NCBI RefSeq assembly: GCF_003342675.1 | Contig: NZ_CP031148.1 | Location: 1,922,001 to 1,986,000, forward strand | Reading direction: 5' to 3' | DNA length: 64,000 bases | Origin: Haloplanus rubicundus | GTDB lineage: Archaea; Halobacteriota; Halobacteria; Halobacteriales; Haloferacaceae | In this document: piece by piece, positions 51,702-59,643 of the stretch | How the letters are laid out: the number at the start of each line of letters is the position of its first letter | Numbering within the stretch: the first letter of the stretch is position 1 | Notes under the pieces: model-generated | What the model was told of the DNA's origin: nothing | Database searches by the model: none | The model's input: only the letters and a program-made list of their open reading frames with translations | Translations under genes and position numbers: made by a program

Positions 51702-54361
51702 CGCCGCGCCCAGTCGAGCATCCGGGCGTAGAACGGCTCGGAGTCCAGCGCCGCCGCGTCGCCGACGAGGACGAGGGCCTTCTTCGCCCGCGTGAGCGCC
51801 ACGTTCACCCGACGGGTGTCCTCGAAGATGGGACCGTCGAGGTCCCCCGTGGCGACGAAGGAGACGACGACAACCTCGGCGCTCGACCCCTGGAAGCGGT
51901 CGACGGTGTCGACGGCCACGTCCACTCGCCGACTGATTTCGGCCACCTGCGCGCGGAAGGGGGCGATCACCACCACGTCGTCGGGGTCGACGCCGGCGTC
52001 GATGTACTCCTCGACGACCGCCGCCACCCGGTCGGCCTCGACGGGGTTGGCGTTGCCCGCCTGCCGGCCGTCGGGGTCGATAAAGCGGACGCCCTGACGG
52101 AGGTGTGCCGGCAGCGACGCCGCGTCGACGCCGGGGAGGTCCCCGAGCGACCCGCCCGCCACCGCCGGCGTCGCGGGGCGGAGTGCGCCGTCGTAGAACT
52201 CTCGGGAGGCGAAGGCCTGGATGCGCTGGCTCATGCGGTACTGGCGGTCGAGCATGACCGCGGCGTCGGGGTGGTCGTCGTGGAGGCGCTCGAACAGCGA
52301 CGTGGCGAGCCGTTCGTCGCCCGACTGGACGACTGGCGGGAGCTGCTGGTGGTCGCCGACGAGAACGAACCGATCCGCGAGGTTGACGGCCGCGAGCGTT
52401 CCGGGCTCGGTGAGTTGCGAGGCCTCGTCGACGACGGCCACGTCGAAGTCCGCCTCGCGGAGGACGCGGGAGCCACAGGTGGCGGTGGTGGCGGCGACGA
52501 CGGGGGCATTCCGGAGCGCGGCCGCCCGGTCGTTCGGCTCCCCGCGGCGTTCGAGGCGCACGTCGAGCATGTCCTCGCGGACGCCCGTCTTCGTCCCGAC
52601 GCGGGCCACGTCCTCGAACCCCTGTTCGCGGAGGGCGTCGAGCGCGTTGTCGACGGCGCGGTTCGTGAACGCCGAGAGGAGGACGCGGTCGCCGCGGTCG
52701 ACGAGCGCCCGGACCAGACGGGCGATGGTGTAGGTCTTGCCCGTCCCCGGCGGGCCGTGGACGAGCGCGAAGTCGTCGGCGCCGACGGCGCGCTGGACGG
52801 CCGTGTTCTGGGCGTCGTTGTTGTCGATGAACGTCTCCGAGACGCCGGTGAACGTCGGATCGCGCCGCCCGAACAGCACGTCCTTGCGGTCGGGGTCGCC
52901 CTTCAGCAGGACGTCGTGGAGCGCCGTCAACTGTCTGGAGACGGATATTTCGGAGGGATACACGTCGAGTCGCCGGAGGTCCAGGGGTTCGTCGACCGTG
53001 ACGACCGCCTCGTCGCCGAGCGACCGAATCCGGCCGAGTTCGGCGTCGCCGTGGACGGGGTTACCCGAACTCGCGAGTGCCACGTCACCCTCGCGGAGCT
53101 TCGACACCGCACCGTCGGGGACTCGGGCGCGAAGTTCCCAGTCGCCGTCGGGCAACTGCCGCCTGTCGAGGGGGTCGAGGTCGATCAGCGCCCGGTCGGC
53201 GTCGGCCCGTTCCCTCGCATCCTGTTCCCACAGCTTCCGGTACTCGTCGTGGACGGCGCTGCGTTCGTCCTCGATGGCGCGGTAGAAGTCGGCGAAGTAG
53301 TCGCGCTCTTCCTCGGGGATCGCGGTGCCGATCTGTCCGGCCTTGGACTCCTGATCGAGTCGGCCGGAGACGACCATGCAGGTGTCCTGTTCGAAACACC
53401 ACTCGCACTTGGCGTCGGCCTCGTAGCCCGTCGGTACGTCGCGCTCGGCCTCCATGGCCGCGATTTCGTTGCGGGTGCGGACGACGAACTCGAGCAACCC
53501 GCGCCCGACCGAGAACTCCTTGGCCGGCGAGAGGTCGCCGCTCGCCTCGCTCCGGTCGAGCGCCGCGTTCTTGGTGTAGAGGAGGGTGCCCGTGTTCGGC
53601 GGGTCGCCCGACTCGCCCAGCAAGAGCGCGTACGTCGCCGCCTGAATCTTGTCGTGAAATCGGGGTTCGCGCTTCGTGTTCTTCCCCGTCTTGAGTTCGA
53701 CCGGACTGTCGCGCCGCAGGGCGTCGGCCCGCCCTTTCACCCCGAACGTGGGGCTGATGAGCGTGTATTCGGAGCGCCACTCGTCCTCCTCGGTGAGCGT
53801 CCCCTGTGCCAGCCACCCCTCGATGGCGGCGGCGTTGCGCCGCACCTCGTCGCGCACTTCCCCCGCCTCGCGGCCCAGCAGGCCGAGTTCGAGGCCGGCC
53901 GCCTCGACGTGGTCCGCGACCGACTCGTCCAGGTCCCGACCCCGCAACAGGTCGCCGAACACCTCGTGGACGATAGTCCCCTTGACCACCGGGTACGCGA
54001 GGGGGACGCCGGAGAGCTTGTTCAGGTAGTACATCCGCGGGCACTGCACCCACGAGCGCACGTCGGTCACGTCGACGAGGAAGTCCGGTTCGAGGACGAC
54101 GTAGGAGTCGCCGCCCGTGGCGTAGCCCGACTCCCCCCGGAACTCCGTCCGCTCCGCGTCGGTGACGAGGAGGTCCATCCCCGGGGCGGCGTGGTCGGCG
54201 GTGTGGGTCCACTTGCCCCAGAGGGTGACCGTCGTCTCGGCGGCGTCGACCCCCGCATCGTCGTCCGGGCGAGCGGTCACCTCGACCAGGTCCCGCTCGC
54301 CGTACTGCGTCGAGACGGACCGCACCTCGCCAACGTCCAGAATCGTCCCGCGAAAGTTCAC
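51698..54361 (-). CDS. Dna2-like protein: OB-like, Fe-S PD-(D/E)XK nuclease and SF1 helicase
   Basis: 887 residues. Residues 1-90: small beta domain (MNFRGTILDVGEVRSV, TLWGKWTHTAD). Residues 95-350: Cas4/Dna2-like nuclease with first Cys in VRSWVQCPRMYYLN near 107, PDK-like KGRADALRRDSPVELKTGK near 210, and the closing C-x2-C-x5-C (CEWCFEQDTC) near 320, which would hold a 4Fe-4S cluster. Residues 500-880: UvrD/Upf1-like SF1B helicase with HGPPGTGKTYTIARL, AVVDEASQLTEP, VGDHQQLPPVV, LDRQYRM and NVALTRAKKALVLVG. This is the eukaryotic Dna2 order; archaeal versions likely process DNA ends or flaps. Confidence 0.88.
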   Translation of the reverse strand: MNFRGTILDVGEVRSVSTQYGERDLVEVTARPDDDAGVDAAETTVTLWGKWTHTADHAAPGMDLLVTDAERTEFRGESGYATGGDSYVVLEPDFLVDVTDVRSWVQCPRMYYLNKLSGVPLAYPVVKGTIVHEVFGDLLRGRDLDESVADHVEAAGLELGLLGREAGEVRDEVRRNAAAIEGWLAQGTLTEEDEWRSEYTLISPTFGVKGRADALRRDSPVELKTGKNTKREPRFHDKIQAATYALLLGESGDPPNTGTLLYTKNAALDRSEASGDLSPAKEFSVGRGLLEFVVRTRNEIAAMEAERDVPTGYEADAKCEWCFEQDTCMVVSGRLDQESKAGQIGTAIPEEERDYFADFYRAIEDERSAVHDEYRKLWEQDARERADADRALIDLDPLDRRQLPDGDWELRARVPDGAVSKLREGDVALASSGNPVHGDAELGRIRSLGDEAVVTVDEPLDLRRLDVYPSEISVSRQLTALHDVLLKGDPDRKDVLFGRRDPTFTGVSETFIDNNDAQNTAVQRAVGADDFALVHGPPGTGKTYTIARLVRALVDRGDRVLLSAFTNRAVDNALDALREQGFEDVARVGTKTGVREDMLDVRLERRGEPNDRAAALRNAPVVAATTATCGSRVLREADFDVAVVDEASQLTEPGTLAAVNLADRFVLVGDHQQLPPVVQSGDERLATSLFERLHDDHPDAAVMLDRQYRMSQRIQAFASREFYDGALRPATPAVAGGSLGDLPGVDAASLPAHLRQGVRFIDPDGRQAGNANPVEADRVAAVVEEYIDAGVDPDDVVVIAPFRAQVAEISRRVDVAVDTVDRFQGSSAEVVVVSFVATGDLDGPIFEDTRRVNVALTRAKKALVLVGDAAALDSEPFYARMLDWARR

Positions 54362-54397
54362 GCCCGAGGATGGGGGTCGGCGGCGAAAAACCCTGTG

Positions 54398-55006
54398 CTA
54401 CTCGCCCTTTCGCACGTCGCGCAGGCGGTCGACCGCCTCGTCGTCCGCCGTCGACACCGCAGTCCGACCGCCGCGCGTGAACGGTTCCGCATCCTCGGCG
54501 TCGGCGTCGGCCACCGGCACCACGTCCGTCGACCGACAGAGTGGACAGGGTTCGGACGGGTCCTCGACGGTCGTGCCACACACCGAACACGCGACGGCGC
54601 CGTCGGCGTCGCGGGCGTCCACCGACTCGGCGTCCGGGTGCGCGCCAGCCTCGGTCGCGGCTTCGGCCCGCTCCACACCCTCGTCTCCCGCCGTGGTCCC
54701 GTCCGTCGGCGGCGCCACACTGCCGGGCTCCGACGCCCCCGCCGTCGCCTCGGCGTCCGGAATCGACACCGTCGGCTCGTCGGGGGCCGGCGCACTCGCC
54801 GCCGAGCCGGGCGACTCGCTCTCGGCCGACGGCGGATCCGGCCGCTCCATCGTGCTCGGCGTCTCCAGCGGGCGGTCGTCGCGGTGGACGACCCGGGGCG
54901 ACGCCTCGTCGGCCGACGCCGCCGCCTCCGTCTCGTCGTCCGCCGTCGTCCCGCCGTCGAAGAGGCCGCCGAGCCACGCCCGGAACCGCGCGAACAGCCC
55001 CGTCAT
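54398..55006 (-). CDS. Low-complexity acidic protein with a C-terminal zinc ribbon
   Basis: 202 residues. A short amphipathic N terminus (MTGLFARFRAWLGGLF) may touch the membrane. Residues 20-130 are an Ala/Glu/Asp/Pro-rich disordered stretch, and VACSVCGTTVEDPSEPCPLCRST near 145 is a zinc ribbon with two C-x2-C pairs. Function unknown. Its ATG overlaps the stop of the gene upstream (ATGA at 55003-55006), so both belong to one mRNA. Confidence 0.7.
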   Translation of the reverse strand: MTGLFARFRAWLGGLFDGGTTADDETEAAASADEASPRVVHRDDRPLETPSTMERPDPPSAESESPGSAASAPAPDEPTVSIPDAEATAGASEPGSVAPPTDGTTAGDEGVERAEAATEAGAHPDAESVDARDADGAVACSVCGTTVEDPSEPCPLCRSTDVVPVADADAEDAEPFTRGGRTAVSTADDEAVDRLRDVRKGE

Positions 55007-55488
55007 CGGTAGTGTTTGAACAGGAGCGCCTTCACGTCGTCTTTCGTCCGCACCTGTTCGGTGGAGCCGTCGGGCAGGTCGACCTGGTATCGCTCGTCGC
55101 CCGACGACTCGCCCCACTTGTCGCTGTGGGTGTCGAGCAGGCTCATCATCTCGTTCAGCATGGCGTCGCCGCCGGCACCGTCCGTCGCGTCGCCGTCCTC
55201 ATTCGCGACGACGCGTGCCGCCGCGGCGTCCGTCCCGCCGGTGTCGCCGTCGGCCTCCGTGTCGTCGTCCGCCGCGTCCGTGTCGCCCTCGGGGTCGGCG
55301 TCCGCGTCTCCCCCGGCGTGCGCGGCTCCGGGATCGGCGTCGTCGTCGTCTTCGTACCGGTCGAGGAGATACTCCACGGCGTCGCGGGGGCGGACGTGGC
55401 CGTACTTCCCGACCACGTCGCGCGCGATGTCCTCCTGGAGGGCGCGCAGACGCTCCTCCTGTTCGGGCGTGATCTCGATTTCGGGCAT
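55003..55488 (-). CDS. Conserved haloarchaeal protein with disordered acidic middle
   Basis: 161 residues. An N-terminal helical unit EIEITPEQEERLRALQEDIA, then HVRPRDAVEYLLDRYED (resembling an antitoxin- or ribbon-helix-like region), a 60-residue Asp/Ala/Gly-rich spacer, then MLNEMMSLLDTHSDKWGE and a beta-hairpin-like YQVDLPDGSTEQVRTKDDVKALLFKHY. No family name known to me. Coupled to the zinc-ribbon gene downstream. Confidence 0.7.
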   Translation of the reverse strand: MPEIEITPEQEERLRALQEDIARDVVGKYGHVRPRDAVEYLLDRYEDDDDADPGAAHAGGDADADPEGDTDAADDDTEADGDTGGTDAAAARVVANEDGDATDGAGGDAMLNEMMSLLDTHSDKWGESSGDERYQVDLPDGSTEQVRTKDDVKALLFKHYR

Positions 55489-55574
55489 TGTCGGGGCTTG
55501 CGGCCCGTGGAGTATCAATGTGCGTCATCCGTGCGACCGACAAACTCACCTGAATCGACGCCCAACGCCCGCCC

Positions 55575-56126
55575 ATGCGGGTCAGGGACTGGCAGGATAT
55601 CCTCGACGACGTGACCGACGCGAACGCCGACCCGGACGGCTGGCGAGCCATCGCCGGCCAGCGGCAGGGCGGCGTCGGCGAGGACCTCTATCTCGGTCAC
55701 CCCGGCGTCGGCGTCTACCACCTCAAGACGTACGCGAAAAATCCCTACGACGTGCGCGGCGTCGGCGCGAAGGTCGCCCGAAAGATCGACGACGGGATCG
55801 ATCCCCACCTCCCGACCGAGGAGTTGCGCCGGCGCTTCGCCGTCCAGTCGCCGCCGGAAGACGAGGAGGAGGCCGACTCGATGGCCCGACGGCTGGAGGA
55901 GACGGTGAAGGTCCACGCCGAGGCGCCGACCACGCCCGACGACCTGTTTCGGGACGTGATGGACGCCGTCGACAGCCCCGCCTACGGACCGATGGCGTTC
56001 GAACTTTCCGACCGACCGGACGACCTCGACGCGCTCGCGGAGACGTTCGACGAGGCCGAGGAGTTGCTCTCTGCGGAACTCGACGACCTGATCGAACGCG
56101 ACGAGGTCGACAGAGGGTTCTACTGA
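55575..56126 (+). CDS. Conserved haloarchaeal protein, unknown function
   Basis: 183 residues, soluble, acidic. GEDLYLGHPGVGVYHLKTYAKNPYDVRGVG near residue 35 is a dense, probably ordered segment, followed by RKIDDGIDPHLPTEELRRRF and a long helical C-terminal half (DDLDALAETFDEAEELLSAEL). No cysteine or membrane segment. I do not recognise it. It overlaps the convergent tfb stop by seven bases. Confidence 0.72.
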   Translation: MRVRDWQDILDDVTDANADPDGWRAIAGQRQGGVGEDLYLGHPGVGVYHLKTYAKNPYDVRGVGAKVARKIDDGIDPHLPTEELRRRFAVQSPPEDEEEADSMARRLEETVKVHAEAPTTPDDLFRDVMDAVDSPAYGPMAFELSDRPDDLDALAETFDEAEELLSAELDDLIERDEVDRGFY

Positions 56127-57097
56127 GCGTCCGCCGCGCCTTTCGCTTCCAGCAGCTCCTTGTACCGGTTGCGGATGGTGACCTCGCTGATGTTGGCCAC
56201 CGCGCTCACTTCGCTCTGGGTCACCGTCTCGTTGGTGAGCAGCGCGGCGGCGTAGACGGCGGCGGCCGCGAGGCCGACCGGGCTCTTGCCGCTGTGGACG
56301 CCGGCGTCGCGGGAGGACTGGAGGAGTTCGCGAGCCTGTCGGGTCGCCTCCTCGGAGAGCCCGAGTTCGGAGGCGAACCGGGGGACGTACTGCTCGGGGT
56401 CCGCGGGCTGAATCTCTAGCTTGAGTTCGCGGACGACGTAGCGGTACGTCCGCGTCAGTTCCATCTTGTCGACGCGGGAGACGGTGGCAATCTCGTCGAG
56501 GCTCCGGGGCGTGCCGGCCTGTCGTGCCGCCGCGTACAGCGCCGCGGTGGCGACGCCCTCGATGGAGCGGCCGGGCAGGAGGTCCTCGGCGAGCGCGCGG
56601 CGGTAGATCACCGACGCGGTTTCGCGAACGTTCTCGGGAAGCCCGAGCGCGGACGCCATCCGGTCGATTTCGCCGAGCGCCTGCTTCAGATTGCGCTCTT
56701 TCGAATTCCGGGTCCGGAACCGCTCGTTCCAGGTGCGCAGGCGCTGCATCTTCTCGCGTTGGCGCGAGGAGAGCGCCCGCCCGTAGGCGTCCTTGTTCTG
56801 CCAGCCGATGTTCGTCGACAGTCCCCGGTCGTGCATCATCGTCGTCGTCGGCGCACCGACGCGTGACTTGGAGTCGCGCTCGCTCGAATCGAAGGCGCGC
56901 CACTCGGGGCCGTGGTCGATTTCGTCCGACTCGACGACCAGGCCGCAGTCGCCACACACCGTCTCACCGTGTTCCTCGTCGGTCACGAGGTTGCCGGTAC
57001 ACTCCGGGCAGGCCGGCGTCGTCCCAGTCCGTTCGCCCTCTGTCCGTTCCTGCTCCTGTTCCGTCGCGTCCGTTCGGTAGGTCGTGGTATCGCTCAT
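56120..57097 (-). CDS. tfb: Transcription initiation factor IIB
   Basis: 325 residues. Zinc ribbon CPECTGNLVTDEEHG...CGDCGLVVESDEIDHGPEWR near 30-65, B-reader/linker STNIGWQNKDAYGRAL near 90, and two cyclin folds beginning NLKQALGEIDRMASALGLPENV near 135 and YVPRFASELGLSEEATRQA near 230. DNA-contact helix SVAGVAAAAVYAA-type pattern is SIEGVATAALYAAARQAG. Recruits RNA polymerase with TBP. Haloarchaea have several TFBs; which paralogue this is cannot be told. Start ATG at 57097 with a TATA about 85 bp upstream gives a leader of about 60 nt. Confidence 0.95.
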   Translation of the reverse strand: MSDTTTYRTDATEQEQERTEGERTGTTPACPECTGNLVTDEEHGETVCGDCGLVVESDEIDHGPEWRAFDSSERDSKSRVGAPTTTMMHDRGLSTNIGWQNKDAYGRALSSRQREKMQRLRTWNERFRTRNSKERNLKQALGEIDRMASALGLPENVRETASVIYRRALAEDLLPGRSIEGVATAALYAAARQAGTPRSLDEIATVSRVDKMELTRTYRYVVRELKLEIQPADPEQYVPRFASELGLSEEATRQARELLQSSRDAGVHSGKSPVGLAAAAVYAAALLTNETVTQSEVSAVANISEVTIRNRYKELLEAKGAADAQ

Positions 57098-57177
57098 TGT
57101 GACTGTCGAGGCACCCTCGCCGGGAGAGAAAAGCGAGACGAGCGACGGGGGCGTCCTTACCAGAAGTACGCGCGTAA

Positions 57178-57191
57178 GATTTATAAAAGTT
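57178..57191 (-). promoter_or_regulatory. TATA box of tfb
   Basis: On the minus strand CTTTTATAAATC is a near-ideal haloarchaeal TATA box, about 85 bp before the tfb ATG. A second TATA-like GATATATACG lies near 57281-57290 with no gene assigned. Nothing coding is seen in 57098-57389. Confidence 0.6.
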
Positions 57192-57304
57192 TCGAGAGCA
57201 ATTCGGCCGATATCTGGTCTTTCACGGTCTTACACACACATTTGCGTCGTTCGACGAATCCCCGGAACGGGGCGTGACGAGATATATACGTTGTGGTGGA
57301 TTCC

Positions 57305-57392
57305 TGCCCGTACGGATCGGTATCACTCGGTACCGGTGGGTCGCCGACCAGCCTTGCCGAACTACCGGTACACGTTACGACGAACCGTCTCA
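57305..57392. repeat. Stop-codon-anchored palindromic element, copy F (divergent)
   Basis: The right edge CCGTCTCA includes the stop codon of the gene at 57390-57821. Left arm GTACCGGTGGGTCGCC pairs with GCCGAACTACCGGTAC at 13 of 16 positions. The left part starts with CGTACGG, as in copy A. It is the most decayed full-length copy. Confidence 0.65.
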
Positions 57393-57821
57393 GCCGAGGC
57401 GCTTGATTTCGACCCGGTGGGGGCCGTCGTCCGTCGGGAGCGCCACGGTGTCGACGATTGCCTCGCGGGTCGCCGCCCGCCACTCCCGGACGGCCGCGGC
57501 GTGGCGGTCGTGGTGTCGCTTGGTCGTGTACTCCCCCGCCGCCCGCAGTCGGTCCGCCGTCTCGTCGGGGTCCGGATACGGGGGGAGGTCGGCGACGAGC
57601 GCCGACGGGTCGAGGTGGATTGCCTCCGTCGCGTCGTCGCCGGTCGGACGGTGGAGGCGGGCGCGCATCCGCCCGGAGAACGGCGGCGTGATCCGGAGGA
57701 CGGTTCGGCGGTCGCTCCGACGCGTCGCTTCGAGGGCCGTCACCACGTCGTCGACGGTCACTGCGATGGAGCGAATCGCGTTCGGATCGGCGTCGTCCGA
57801 CGCCGCTCCGTGTTCGGTCAT
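57390..57821 (-). CDS. Conserved haloarchaeal protein, unknown function
   Basis: 143 residues. SIAVTVDDVVTALEATRRSDRRTVLRITPPFSGRMRARLH at the start suggests a small beta-alpha fold, followed by LPPYPDPDETADRLRAAG and a basic helix TTKRHHDRHAAAVREWRAA. Haloarchaea encode many such proteins next to signalling or translation genes; I cannot give a function. Its stop codon is the edge of repeat copy F. Confidence 0.72.
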   Translation of the reverse strand: MTEHGAASDDADPNAIRSIAVTVDDVVTALEATRRSDRRTVLRITPPFSGRMRARLHRPTGDDATEAIHLDPSALVADLPPYPDPDETADRLRAAGEYTTKRHHDRHAAAVREWRAATREAIVDTVALPTDDGPHRVEIKRLG

Positions 57822-57894
57822 CGCTCGGCTAGAGTGGCGCCGCGGACGAAAACGTGTCGCCAGGATCGACTTCGCTCCCGATCCGACCGTCCCG

Positions 57895-58011
57895 CTACTG
57901 TACCCGTCGTCGGCGGAGGCTCCCGCCGCAGGCCGGACACGCCGACCGATACGAAATCGGGCTCACGCGCTGCTCACAGCACTCACACTCGAACGACGAA
58001 CGTTCCGGCAT
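57895..58011 (-). CDS. Very small zinc-ribbon protein (38 aa)
   Basis: Reads MPERSSFECECCEQRVSPI, then SYRSACPACGGSLRRRRVQ and stops. Four cysteines in two pairs (C-E-C-C and C-P-A-C) and a basic tail make a single rubredoxin-like zinc knuckle. Haloarchaea carry many such mini-proteins, often labelled rubrerythrin-like. An A/T-rich ATTTAACATA about 25 bp upstream on the minus strand could be its TATA box. Confidence 0.75.
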   Translation of the reverse strand: MPERSSFECECCEQRVSPISYRSACPACGGSLRRRRVQ

Positions 58012-58093
58012 CGATACCGGCTACGGCCTTTGGTATGTTAAATGTTACCACGGCCTGTCGGCGCAGTGACCGGTCGCCGTCCGGAGCGACGCG

Positions 58094-59164
58094 TCAGCAG
58101 TCGTCTGGGGAGAGCCCCGTGATCTCGAAGCGGGCGCCGCCGGTCTCGCTCTCGGTGATCGAAATCGACCATCCGTGGGCATCGACGATTTCACGGACGA
58201 TGTCGAGACCGAACCCCGTCCCGTCCTCGTTCGTCGTGTAGCCGGCCTCGAACACGTCGTCGCGCTCGGATTCGGGGATGCCGGGGCCGTCGTCGGCGAC
58301 GTAGAACCCGTCGTCGAGAGCGCCGACGGTGACTCCCACGGACGAGCGGTCGTCCGCGTGCTCGACCGCGTTTCGAAACAGGTTCTCGAACAGTTGTGTG
58401 AGCCGACCGGCGTCGGCCGTGGCGGTCCCCGCGACGTCGACGCCGAGGGTACTCGCCGGCGCCTCGACGTTGCTCCACGCCGACCGTGCGGTGTCGGCCA
58501 CGTCGACCGACTCCGTCGCGTCGATGTCACGGCCGTCCCGCGCCAGGTCGAGGAGATCGTCGACGAGTTCCTCCATCCGGTCGAGGGCGTCCACCGCCTC
58601 GTCGAGGTGCTCCGCCGTGTCACCGGGATCGACGTGTGTCAGCCGTCCCTGTGCCACCTGCAACGGGTTGCGGAGGTCGTGGGAGACGATGCTGGCGAAG
58701 CGCTCCAGTCGCTCGTTCTGTCGTTCCAGGATTCGCTCCTGGCGGTGCCGTTCCAGCGCGTATCGGACGGCGCGTTCGAGGAGTTTGGCTTCGAGGTGGT
58801 CCTTGAGGAGATAGTCCTGTGCCCCCTGCTGGATCGCTTCGAGCGCCGTCTCGTCGTCGGTCAGGCCGGTCAGGACGACGACGGGGAGCGGCGACACGTC
58901 GTCGTCTTCGCCGATCCGGTCGTTCAGTCGCTCCAGCGTTTCGATGCCTCGGCTGTCCGCGAGACCGAGGTCGAGCAACACGAGGTCGAAGGTCGTCGTT
59001 TCGAGCCGTTCGAGGGCCGCATCGAGCGTCTCGACGTGGGTCACCGACGGCGCGATGAAGGCGTCGCTGGTGTCGGATCGGAGGTGGTGCCGAATCAGCC
59101 GCGCGTCGCCGGGGTTGTCCTCCACGAGCAGGAGTTGCAGTTCGTCCGTCAGATCGGCGGCCAT
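58094..59164 (-). CDS. Hybrid receiver-histidine kinase
   Basis: 356 residues. Receiver domain 10-125: LLLVEDNPGDARLIRHHL, phospho-acceptor Asp in DLVLLDLGLADSRG near 66, and LLKDHLEAKLLERAV. HisKA near 150: ASIVSHDLRNPLQVAQG with the phosphorylated His. HATPase near 240-350: LFENLFRNAVEHADD, VADDGPGIPESERDDVF and GTGFGLDIVREIVDAHGW. No membrane segment, so it senses a cytoplasmic signal or takes phosphate from the small receiver at 59167-59604, whose stop it overlaps in GTGA. The ATG is preferred over a GTG two codons upstream. Confidence 0.9.
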   Translation of the reverse strand: MAADLTDELQLLLVEDNPGDARLIRHHLRSDTSDAFIAPSVTHVETLDAALERLETTTFDLVLLDLGLADSRGIETLERLNDRIGEDDDVSPLPVVVLTGLTDDETALEAIQQGAQDYLLKDHLEAKLLERAVRYALERHRQERILERQNERLERFASIVSHDLRNPLQVAQGRLTHVDPGDTAEHLDEAVDALDRMEELVDDLLDLARDGRDIDATESVDVADTARSAWSNVEAPASTLGVDVAGTATADAGRLTQLFENLFRNAVEHADDRSSVGVTVGALDDGFYVADDGPGIPESERDDVFEAGYTTNEDGTGFGLDIVREIVDAHGWSISITESETGGARFEITGLSPDDC

Positions 59165-59166
59165 GG

Positions 59167-59604
59167 TCACTCCGGCGGTAACTTCACGACCTGCAGCCAG
59201 AACTCCTCCAGCGTCCCGACCACGTCGATGAACCCGTCGAAATCCACCGGCTTGGTCAGATAGGCGTTCGCGTGCAGATCGTACGAGCGGAGCACGTCCT
59301 CCTCGGCTTCGGAACTCGTCAGGACGACCACCGGAATCCGCTTGAGTTGCCTGTGCTCTTTGATCTCCTCCAGCACCTCCCGGCCGTCCTTCCGCGGCAT
59401 GTTGAGGTCGAGAAGGACCAGATCGGGCCGCGGTCGGCCCTCGTACTCGCCCTCCCCGAGGAGGAACTGCATGGTTTCGACCCCGTCGTTGACGACGTGG
59501 AGGTTGTTTGCCAATCGGCCTTTCTCCAGGGCCTTGCGCGTCAGCTTCACGTCGCCGGGGTTGTCTTCAGCGAGGAGGATTTCGACGGGTTCCCGCTCTG
59601 GCAT
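59167..59604 (-). CDS. Single-domain response regulator (receiver, Rcp1-like)
   Basis: 145 residues, one receiver domain. [19 protein letters not shown] near 8 gives the acidic pocket, [14 protein letters not shown] near 62 the phospho-Asp, [13 protein letters not shown] the Thr, and [13 protein letters not shown] near 112 the Lys. No output domain, as in Rcp1 proteins that carry phosphate between kinases. It is followed by the hybrid kinase at 58094 and preceded by the kinase at 59644, all leftward. Confidence 0.92.
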   Translation of the reverse strand: MPEREPVEILLAEDNPGDVKLTRKALEKGRLANNLHVVNDGVETMQFLLGEGEYEGRPRPDLVLLDLNMPRKDGREVLEEIKEHRQLKRIPVVVLTSSEAEEDVLRSYDLHANAYLTKPVDFDGFIDVVGTLEEFWLQVVKLPPE

Positions 59605-59643
59605 ACGACGGTGGTTGCGACCACACCCTGTTGACTGTTGCGG

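Noticed and set aside
50897-55012. 1371-residue plus-strand frame across phaB, the helicase and the zinc-ribbon gene
   Set aside because: It is a GC-skew shadow: a basic, low-complexity sequence covering genes with clear catalytic motifs on the other frames.
57181-57483. 100-residue minus-strand frame over the tfb promoter and repeat copy F
   Set aside because: It would run through the tfb TATA box and the repeat, and overlaps the end of another gene; no start signals.
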